From: Rhodosorus marinus
Taxonomy: Eukaryota > Rhodophyta > Stylonematophyceae > Stylonematales > Stylonemataceae
DNA: 64,000 nucleotides
Direction of reading: 5' to 3'
Assembly: GCA_029953675.1 (NCBI GenBank)
Contig: JAMWBK010000005.1
Location: forward strand, 2,127,001-2,191,000
Shown: positions 54,828 to 64,000 of the stretch, piece by piece
Layout: the number at the start of each line of letters is the position of its first letter
Position numbering within the stretch: the stretch's first letter is position 1
Position numbers and translations under genes: made by a program
Notes under the pieces: model-generated
Database searches by the model: none
Seen by the model: only the letters and a program-made list of their open reading frames with translations
What the model was told of the DNA's origin: nothing

Positions 54828-55610
54828 ATGATTATCTACAAGGATCGTTTTACGGGTGAGCGGTTTTGTTTGTTCATTATGTTTTGTCGTTTCCATAGGG
54901 GGCAGGCTGTTGTGTTCTGGTTTCTGAAGACGTTTTCTTCTTTTCTTTTAGGAGATGAGGTTCTCTCTGATGCAATGAAGCAGGTACGCGTTGAGGAGGA
55001 TGGACTTATCCTCGTCAGTGAATCCTACAATGTGAGCAAGGGCGGTGAGGACTTTGGGTTCGAGAACAACGACGAGGAGGGTGGTGATCTTGCGGATGCG
55101 GTAAGTCGCTTTGCTAACTTCTCTGATTGTCTTGAAGTCGTCGATAGTGGCTGACGTGTTGTATCGAAATTCTCACTTAAATGAACCAAAGGCCGAACAA
55201 GTGAACATTGTCGTAGACAGCTTCCAGCTCGTACAGACGTCCATGGATAAGAAGTCCTTCCAGGGGTATATCAAGATCTATCTTAAGAAGGTCAAGGCCG
55301 AGCTTGAGAAGAGCAATCCGGATCGTGTAGAGCCATTCATGACCGGGATGAAGGCGTGGGTGCCCAAGATGCTCAAAGAGTTCTCCGAGTATGATTTGTA
55401 AGTCTATTCCAACTGCGATTCTGGGCTAGATCCCCCTCTTCATTGGATTTCGGCATATACTGAAAGAACTGAAATGCTTCACGCCTGTGCAGCTACATGG
55501 GGCGCAGCTGCGACGGTGAGGCTGGATACGTCTACGGAAAGTTCGGGGAAGGTGCCTCCTACCCCACTTTCTACATCATCAAGGACGGTTTGTCGGAAGA
55601 GAAGGTCTAA
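54828..55610 (+). CDS. TCTP: Translationally controlled tumour protein homologue
   Basis: Abundant cytosolic protein linked to growth control, calcium and tubulin binding. Four exons, 54828-54855, 54952-55100, 55192-55397 and 55493-55610 (introns 96, 91 and 95 bp), give 166 residues, the usual length. It starts MIIYKDRFTGDEVLSDA. The acidic flexible loop is at ~40-60. The helical hairpin has KKSFQGYIKIYLKKVK and VEPFMTGMKAWV. It ends GASYPTFYIIKDGLSEEKV, where the family usually ends in Cys. The 28-nt first exon splits the gene inside the GDE motif. A purine-rich stretch precedes the ATG. Confidence 0.95.
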
Positions 55611-57342
55611 GCACATCGAGTTTTGAAGTGAAGAAGTGTGCTCATCCCCGACGAGATAGCTCCCCCCAAATCCAACCAAACCAAAAAATTACCCTCCGCG
55701 CTTGGAGAAGGACAAACTGGCCGCGTCCTCAGGGACCCCCCTATCTGGTTTTTGATACAGAGGATACCAGCAGTGGCTTGTTGCGGACAGCCATTCTCTA
55801 GTTTCCAACGAAGAGGAAAATGTAAACCAACATTAGCTCCCCCGAAGTCCACTGCCGGCTGTACTCAGAACTGCCAATGCTGCTTAATGATATCCGTGTC
55901 GTACTTGATACTAAGCGTCATTTGCTTATGATCCTCCGGACTATCTGTTCACCTCTCAACCTTAGTCCGGTGTCACCACAGAATCTCAAGCTCCACCAAC
56001 TAGACAGCGGCGAGCTATTACTCAGTTGGCTGCAATGAGGGAGTCAACTAGCTTTAATTCCGAGTCTAAGAAGAGTAGGTCAGTCGCTCCGTCTTGCCTG
56101 GTCTGACCTAGCGCTTCTGCGTTGCCAGAACGTACTGAACCTATCCTTTGGGTAATCGACGATCGTTTGCTCTGGTTGGAGGACCATGTACCTCCTTTGT
56201 GCTGCTTCGTAGTGCTTGTTTCCCAGTGAGCTTTGTCCAGGGCTTACCCTTCAAGTTCGTTTGTGCTGCCCTTTTTCCGTCTTGACCAAGGAGACAAGGT
56301 CCAACTTCGTGTCGCTTAAACCGTCCAAAACCTCATCTGCCGTAGAACACTTGAAGGAATGTACGGGAGGGATCGAGGCCATGCAACGAGCACTCACCAC
56401 GCGGATTCGAGCCAATCCTCGATGAGCGGAGCTGCGTCCGTCCCGGGGCGAACTCGCTGAAATACCGAGGTCTATCGTCAGCGGAAACATGTTCCCGATC
56501 TGGAAAGGAAGAGTCCACATCTGAGCTATGGAAACAACAATTGAGAAGATACTCTTGATATGAGGAGCAAATCTGCGTAAGTTCCGTTGAACTTTTAGTT
56601 CTTGAGTCCTTTTCCGGATGGACGATTGCAACGGCACACCAAAGAGGCCTTGGTGCTGAGCATGGACGTTCTCTAAGATATTAGACTGACACGTTGACGC
56701 GGTAGGAATTGGATCGCGATGAATGCAACCCACTGCACGAGCACGATGCCATCCATCTGGTACATCATCGATCCAGACTCCACAGTTTGTGAGTATTCCA
56801 TACGCGCGGCCGTCGCTTCCTATGGCCTCACCGCAAGGGTGCGGCTTCATCGACAGATTTCAAAAACGCTCTCTTTTATTGAACCTTGGAAAAATCGACA
56901 TAAAGAGAAGGCGGGAAAAAGACAAAATACGGAAAACCATGAAAAGTGGTAGGGCAAGTCATATACTTGACTGCGCACAGTAGAGCCATCCAGACTGCGT
57001 TCACGGGATTCCTTCGAGCTCAGAGCGCCTGGACAAAAAAAAAAGAGTAAACGACCACGAAAACAAACAAAAGGCGACTTCAAAGGAAAAAAGCGTAGGT
57101 GAAACGCACGGACAAGGCAAGTATGCTACCCTACGCAACGCTGAAACACGGTAACGGCTGCACGAGAGTGCCAAAAAGAGCGGTGGAATGCGTAATCGGA
57201 CCAAAGATTTCCCAATTGAAGCTGATTGTAGCCAATTCCAGCTCCTGCAGTTCTTGGTTTTCTACTGCGAAAAATTTCTATTCGCACTAAGGCACGACTC
57301 CTCGCTATCATCCAGCGCGTCAAGGATTCCAGGTCAGACGCA
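55611..57342. other. Region with unresolved coding potential
   Basis: No gene could be proved. On the plus strand, an open stretch after an AG at ~55967 (TTESQAPPTRQRRAITQLAA...) can join the frame ending at 56425 (SKTSSAVEHLKECTGG...) through a GT-AG pair. On the minus strand, a 199-codon frame with an ATG at 56850 runs to 56251 and overlaps it. Neither matches a family I know. Confidence 0.35.
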
Positions 57343-58746
57343 CTACGCAGCGAGTTGCGCCGCACCGTCACTGGCGGCTTCTACTACGTCATCAATTGCG
57401 CCGCTCGGGATAGGATCCAAAGGAATCTTGGTTTCCTCGCGCGAGATGATGGTTCCGTCCTTCTTTCTCTTGATCTTCACAACCTTCTTATAGCGAACTA
57501 CGGTTCGCTGCTTGGGAGCCGCCGCAGCAGCAACCGGGACGGCCGCTGCCACAGCGGGGACTTCTGGAGCACCTGCTTCTACAGCGGGAGCGTCAACCGC
57601 CATTGTCGGATCAGGAACCTCACCGGTTGGAACCTCGACGGAGGCTTCAACTGGCTCAACAGCCCGGGTATCAACGGTTGTGTCGTCACCAGACAGTCCG
57701 ACTGCTGCGGCAGTTCCTGCAGCAGCCGCTGTCACGCCTCCGATCGCAGCTGCCGCCCCTGCTGATAAGCCTTCACCTTCAGGCTCAGCAATTTCAGGTT
57801 CAGCGATTTCGGCAACTTCCGCGTCAAATGGTTCAACGGCTTCCACAGCTGGTACTTCAACGGTTGCCTCGTCACTCGACAGTCCGACTGCTGCGGCAGT
57901 TCCTGTAGCAGCCGCTGTCACGCCTCCGATCGCAGCTGCCGCCCCTGCTGACAATCCTTCACCTTCAGGCTCAGCAATTTCGGCAACTTCCGCATCGACC
58001 GCCGGAACTTCCACAGCGGCTTCAACTGGCTCAACGGCTTCCATATCCGGTGTTTCAGCCGTTGCCTCATCACCAGACAGACCGACTGCTGCTGCAGTTC
58101 CAGCAACAGCAGCTGTGACGCCTCCAATCGCAGCTGCAGCCTCTGCCGATATTCCATCATCATCACCTTCGACAATCGGTTCAGTTGGATCCACATCGGC
58201 AGTTTCTTCAGTAGGTATCTCCCGAGATGCCTCCTCAACATGAACCACTCCGGTGAGTGCATTCGCATCAGCTGCCGCGGCAGTTTCAATCTCAGCAAAA
58301 GCAGCAGCACTTGGATCCATATCTGCTTCCGCTGCAACAGCTTCTGGCTCCTCTGGAGCAACTGCTGGGACATCGAAGAACTCCTTTGGTGCTTCCTCTA
58401 CGGGGTTCGAAATATCGACAGGCTCATCGGTTGCAACGGCAGGTACCTCGATGAGTACAGGCTCTTCTGCCTCCGCCGCAGCGACACCCGCTTCCTCAAC
58501 CTCACCCGTCGCCTGATCTTCCGCAAGGGGATCAGTAGCTTCTGCCGCGACCTCCCCGACCTCAGCAGTTTCCTCCGCAACTTCCCCGACTTCGGCAGTT
58601 TCCTCCGCAACTTCCGCCGGCGTTTCTTCCTTCACCTCCGCTGCCTTCGGGGCCACAGCCTCGGCAGCCTTCGTCGCAGTAGTCTCTGCGGCCGTGGCAG
58701 CCTTCGTAGCCGTCGCCTGCTCCTCCTTCCCACAACAGTTACCCAT
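57343..58746 (-). CDS. Acidic Ala/Glu/Val-rich repeat protein with MGNCC lipid-anchor start
   Basis: Intronless, 467 residues, no family recognised. MGNCCGKE carries Gly2 for N-myristoylation and Cys4/Cys5 for palmitoylation, so plasma-membrane or endomembrane anchoring is likely. Residues ~10-190 are Ala/Glu/Thr-rich and very acidic. Three copies of a ~62-70-residue unit follow, starting near 195, 260 and 325. Each begins G(I/L)SAxAAAAIGGVTAA and runs to GTAAAVGLS, followed by an acidic Val/Pro linker (VEPVEA, VAEIAEPEGE). The small-residue core is hydrophobic, about 20 residues long and glycine-zipper-like, and could enter a membrane. The C-terminal ~65 residues switch to basic (RTVVRYKKVVKIKRKKDG), then acidic. 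The long opposite-strand frames here are shadows of the biased composition. Confidence 0.8.
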   Translation of the reverse strand: MGNCCGKEEQATATKAATAAETTATKAAEAVAPKAAEVKEETPAEVAEETAEVGEVAEETAEVGEVAAEATDPLAEDQATGEVEEAGVAAAEAEEPVLIEVPAVATDEPVDISNPVEEAPKEFFDVPAVAPEEPEAVAAEADMDPSAAAFAEIETAAAADANALTGVVHVEEASREIPTEETADVDPTEPIVEGDDDGISAEAAAAIGGVTAAVAGTAAAVGLSGDEATAETPDMEAVEPVEAAVEVPAVDAEVAEIAEPEGEGLSAGAAAAIGGVTAAATGTAAAVGLSSDEATVEVPAVEAVEPFDAEVAEIAEPEIAEPEGEGLSAGAAAAIGGVTAAAAGTAAAVGLSGDDTTVDTRAVEPVEASVEVPTGEVPDPTMAVDAPAVEAGAPEVPAVAAAVPVAAAAAPKQRTVVRYKKVVKIKRKKDGTIISREETKIPLDPIPSGAIDDVVEAASDGAAQLAA

Positions 58747-61243
58747 CGCAAAGTCCGATCAAAACAACTCCCCCACCAAAAACTAAAATTTTCTTCTCTC
58801 GCAAGTCCTGACGGTCCTGCCCCTTCACCAACCTCTCCACTAACTACAAATCCACACCTACCCTCAACCCTCCCCCAACCCACCGGTGTCAACCTCCTCC
58901 CCTATCAACTAGAAGTCGCCAATCCCAAATCTTTACACAGCCCACTCTCCTCACCACCGTCTCCAGCAGCCGTCGCTCACACCCGTAACGAACAACTAGG
59001 TCTCCAATCCCAAATCTTTACATATCCCGCTCTCCCCACCACCATCCCGAACAGCCGTCGTTCCTACTCGTAACGAACAACTAACAGCCGCCAAAAAGAG
59101 TTAACTACCACCCGTCATCAATTAGAAAAGAACTCTCAGCAATCTTTTTACCCCCCCCCTTAAAGCCTACACAACTAGAGTTGAATATTATAATTAATAC
59201 CAAAACTAAATATATCTAGTCCTACGATATTGTTTACCAACCCCCTTGCCATCCATTAAAGAAGGAACATTGGGCATCATATGATGATCCAGTAGGTATT
59301 ACGGAGCTTAAAAGCATTTTCCATTTTTTGAGAGGGCCCAAATGTGAGGGATATACTTCGAAATTTAAATATCGTACAATAATCACCCGTTTTTCTTTTC
59401 GAAGCGGTTGATTGGTGGAAGATAGTTTCTTACCTGCTCTGCTTCCCCCCTCCTTTCCGTTCCCTTCCCTTTATTGCAAATTTCTGGATTCTTGTACGTA
59501 AACTTTTCATTGAAAGAGCTCCCTTAAGATATTTTTTGAACGTCCTAGTTCCCACTTTTGCCCTCACCCCCCCCCACCCACCTCCACTTTTTTCCTACTA
59601 AACCACCGTTTTCGATCAGTCGTGGACGATCCGGCAAGGTCGATGGTAACCACGGAGAAGAAGGTCGGGGAGAAAAGAGCGTGATGGAGCTAAATTTAGA
59701 CTTTCTAGGATCTACTGAGTTTATTTTAGAGAAATGTATGTTTTCAGGTTATTACGGACGGGAACTATCTAAAACTAGATGTTCTTTGATACCCACAAAC
59801 ATTTTTTTGGAACGGGGTTTCTTGTTAGATCTGGGGTTTTTTAAGGGGTCTTCAAGAGCTCCGAGAGCCCGATACGAAGCCATTGAATGAGTTTTATCTA
59901 GGTTTAGAGCTTCGTTTGGCTAGATTTCCTTAAACCCCTAATAATTGCCATCCATACACAGTCAGGGACCTAGATGAGTGCGTCAGAGAACAGGAAGCCG
60001 GAATAATTGGCTACAGGGTGATAGACTCTAACCAATTGAACTAGAGCAAGTTTCTGTAAGCATGACAAGTATGCCTAGAATCAATGGGCTATTGATTTAT
60101 TCTAGTATTTCAATGAACAACCACCAATCATTTTCATCCAATTTGAATATCCAGAAAAAAATCTCATTAGCTCGATTTTCTTCAAAATTCTGGGATATGG
60201 AATCAGTTTTTTCGCTCGATCGGAAGTGGGACATCGACGCTATGTCCCTCGTGGGTGAATGAAGATTTTCTCCACAACGCGACTGCCGCAGACGGAAAGA
60301 GCGGATCTGAAGGTGGCGAGTCGGCTAAATCTAGATGCTTTGCTTCGCGAGCCTCTGTGTCAAATGGGGTGTTCCGCCAAGTCCAATCCACACGGTAACA
60401 GCGATGGACAATCATGTACTACATGGCCAACTTCCAACGCGCGAACTTGCGGAACATCCTGGTTGGGATTGTGTGCTTTTCGCTACAATCACAACACTCT
60501 CAGCGCTACGACCTCAGCATCCTACCTTGGATAAACTTTTAAGTGACTAGTTTCTTAACCTTTCGTTCCCAGGAAACACAAAGCGGATTGCGTGAGTACA
60601 ATCCTCAGCACACGAGATAACTCGACGATTTCGCAAGCCACCTCCTCGGAGAGGAGCAGCTACAGGGGCAACAAAAGTCCTCCCAGGGAATCAGCCCGTT
60701 CGCCTGCTTCTATCTCCCGAGATGATGACCCCAACTGTCCATCCTCGTGAGTCCGACTTTCTGGAGCCACTCATCCTCCTCCGATCATGAACGAACAGCT
60801 GCGAATCCTCCGTTCGAGGTGGATATCTAGACGAACTTGCTACTACAACCTGGAACGCGAATTAAGTGACTGTGCACCCTGACCCCAAAATGCCATGGCC
60901 GAGGTTCGATCTACCATCTGAAGTAACAGCAGTCCCTGTCTGAACGAAACGCAGGCGTACTGGGCTAAAGCACTTCTGGAAGGCTGAAACTTTTAGTAGA
61001 TGTTGAGCTGCAGACATAGTGTAGAGCAGAGCCATTGAATCAGCGGGGAATGAGCGCGCAGACAGTCTTTTGCTTTTTGCGCAGTCAGCAGTACAGCACT
61101 CTTGTTTTCTGACTTTTCGTTTGTCTTTGGCAGGAGTCGCTTTCTGCGCTTTCTGCCTTTCTTGTTGCAGCTGAACAGTCCGGGCGGGGTTGTGTAAGGT
61201 GTTGGGAGAGTATCCTCTGGGATAAAGATCCCAGGGGGTTACG
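58747..61243. other. Intergenic, with a tandem repeat and unresolved short frames
   Basis: About 2.5 kb. 58747-58906 is the presumed leader of the MGNCC gene. The tandem repeat at 58907-59078 is listed separately. AT-rich at 59170-59230. Short frames at 60404-60550 and 60571-60750 (+) look protein-like but could not be joined into a gene. The minus frame 60862-61329 shadows the LTO1 start. Confidence 0.4.
58907..59090. repeat. Tandem repeat, two ~86-bp units plus a partial third
   Basis: Units at 58907-58993 (87 bp) and 58994-59078 (85 bp) begin AACTAG, share CCAATCCCAAATCTTTACA and CTCaCCACC, and end in CGTAACGAAC. A third unit starts at 59079 (AACTAACAGCCGCC) and then diverges. It lies 160-340 bp upstream of the MGNCC gene start. 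Confidence 0.75.
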
Positions 61244-61889
61244 ATGGTTGAGAATGGGTCCTCTGGGACTCCACCAGTTGAAGAAGATAGGAACTTTGAG
61301 AGAGCGCTAAACGTTGAGGAGGAGAACATTGAGATTGGTCGAGCTGAGGCCGATCGCCTGGCTCTGGCGAGTGGTCGTGCTGAAGGATATGAACTGGGAT
61401 TGAAAGCCGGGCTCGTGATCGGATCAGAGGCCTCGTTTCACAGGTACGGGAAACGCTTCTGCAACAAGGTTGGTTCATTTCCCGGCGAAACTCACTCTCT
61501 GTCTTCTACTGGTTTCTTGCTGTTCTGGCTTTAAGAGGATTATCGTGCGCTCTAATCTCTATCAATGCTAAAGGCATCTCTGCAAGGTGAGCGCGTCGTT
61601 GCAAGGCACTCAAAAGAGTGCAAGATAACACCCCTTCCGCGAAGCCTTTGGTTTACTTCAAGCTTTTCTCAATTCGTTGAATTTTCCGCAAACCACTAGG
61701 GCGTTGAAGACAGCTCGGTCTCTAGCTAATGAGTCAGAAAAGGGCATATCCAGGGACGACCCCGAAGTTTCACTTACAGCGATGCGATCCAAAGCGCGCC
61801 TATTGTCCCAACAGCTTGGTTGGGAGGATGTTGCTCTCACGTTGCCTGTCAAAGACAAACCCATGGCCTCAAGCTCCATGGCCTTCTAA
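61244..61889 (+). CDS. LTO1: LTO1 homologue (deca-GX3 Fe-S cluster adaptor)
   Basis: Works with YAE1 to bring the CIA machinery to the ribosome-recycling ATPase ABCE1/RLI1 for Fe-S cluster insertion. Exons 61244-61443 and 61700-61889, with a 256-bp intron splitting an Arg codon, give 129 residues, close to the human protein. The deca-GX3 motif is clear: Gly at every fourth position in GRAEGYELGLKAGLVIGSE (~46-65). The second exon has RDDPEVSLTAMRSKARLL, matching the DDP...IR.K segment of ORAOV1. The C-terminus is MAF. The family uses a C-terminal [LIM]-[DES]-[WF] tripeptide to bind CIA; here the middle residue is Ala. A small extra exon inside the intron was considered, but none keeps frame better. 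Confidence 0.8.
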
Positions 61890-62510
61890 TGCGCTAACCT
61901 AGAGTAGGAAAACGATCCCCACCTGGGCCGGGTATGACGAGCAAAGAAATCTCAAAAATCAAAATTTGGGCCCTTCTTTATAAACTTTGAAAGAACAAAC
62001 GGATCCATCTAGTCAATGAACTGTAAGCGTCAAAGTGCTCTTCCCTCCCAAAGCTCTCTGCTCGCCGGGCTGGAACGTACGTAGCGTGATTCTCCATCAA
62101 AAAAGACAGCCCCAGTAGGAGAGGTAAATCTCAACCCGATGCGTAGAGCGAACCTTGAACCCACCGTTGTGATCCTTAGGACAACGCCCCTCACAACAAG
62201 CTCGATGGAGAACTTTCACAGGATCCCATACTATAAACAAGTACGCAGACATTTGCTTCCGCGGGCGAAGCATCGGAGAGGTTGATATGATGTTAAACAA
62301 AATTCCCGGGAACTATGGTCTCGGATTGAGCAAACCCTTTGAACCTCCTACGCAAAGGTTCGCCCTCGTCGGACGGGCTTGCCTCCCCGGGATAAATGAA
62401 GAGACTCTCTGTCCGGTTTCACCATACACGTAGTCATGGCCAGAAAAGCTGGAGAGAAAAGTGCTAATCACATATCTCCCTTTCCTCTTCTGTTGTGTCC
62501 GTCTGTTCAC
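61890..62510. other. Intergenic between convergent LTO1 and RAB6
   Basis: 3' flanks. Short frames only; nothing recognised. Confidence 0.5.

Positions 62511-64000
<1,490 letters not shown>

Noticed and set aside
57512-59073. Long plus-strand frames (243 and 277 codons) opposite the MGNCC gene
   Set aside because: Their Ala/Ser/Thr or Arg/Ser/Gly composition is the mirror of the Ala/Glu/Val repeats. No motif, and the minus-strand frame has a sensible start and C-terminus.
60862-61329. Minus-strand 155-codon frame
   Set aside because: Overlaps the start of LTO1, which has a clear deca-GX3 motif on the plus strand. Treated as a shadow.
61444-61699. Extra small exon inside the LTO1 intron
   Set aside because: Candidates near 61574 either hit a stop or do not match the family. 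The direct junction keeps frame and the family spacing is tolerable.

Overview
This window is nuclear DNA from a photosynthetic eukaryote, most probably a red alga. The genes are spliced, with short GT-AG introns that are mostly 70-130 bp. They encode mitochondrial, peroxisomal, nuclear and plastid proteins. Three plastid-type precursors (tryptophan synthase beta, a lumenal cyclophilin and a HAT-repeat protein) begin with a Phe within the first four residues followed by small or basic residues. That is the N-terminal phenylalanine style of rhodophyte and glaucophyte transit peptides. None shows a bipartite signal-plus-transit leader, so a primary plastid is likely. The species was not identified. 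Exon coordinates come from reading GT/AG sites and checking that every junction keeps phase; there is no transcript evidence.

Layout. 0-12.7 kb: trpB; a large C2/WW-like/kelch/RING protein; a MenA/ABC4-type prenyltransferase of phylloquinone synthesis; a GLTP-fold lipid transfer protein; PEX14. 14.7-24.3 kb: a thylakoid-lumen cyclophilin tail-to-tail with an intronless GCN2 kinase; Mediator subunit MED20 tail-to-tail with an SR-RRM-FHA protein of the SNIP1/DAWDLE family. 24.3-29.2 kb: a gene-poor stretch with diverged repeats. 29.2-36.0 kb: a HAT/TPR protein, mitochondrial Lon protease and an NCA1-like catalase chaperone. 37.0-41.4 kb: two tandem paralogues of a PLP-dependent ACC-deaminase/D-cysteine-desulfhydrase-like enzyme that share intron positions; the first carries a frame break. 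42.4-50.2 kb: NEDD8; a nine-exon fusion (coiled coil, two ubiquitin-like domains, thioredoxin, PUB, UIM); a CCDC51/MITOK-like mitochondrial membrane protein; an R2R3-MYB. 53.9 kb: tRNA-Ser(CGA). 54.8-63.3 kb: TCTP; a probably lipid-anchored acidic repeat protein starting MGNCC; LTO1; RAB6.

Themes. Several genes serve ubiquitin-type signalling and protein quality control: NEDD8, the UBL-UBL-Trx-PUB-UIM fusion, the kelch-RING protein and Lon. Two concern peroxisomes or catalase (PEX14, NCA1). Three serve the plastid (cyclophilin, MenA, TrpB) and possibly a fourth (HAT protein). There is no sign of operons, viruses, CRISPR or intact transposons. The strongest candidate for something undescribed is the redox/ubiquitin fusion at 43.8-46.8 kb. 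Next come the C2-WW-kelch-RING architecture, the RRM-FHA fusion and the MGNCC repeat protein.
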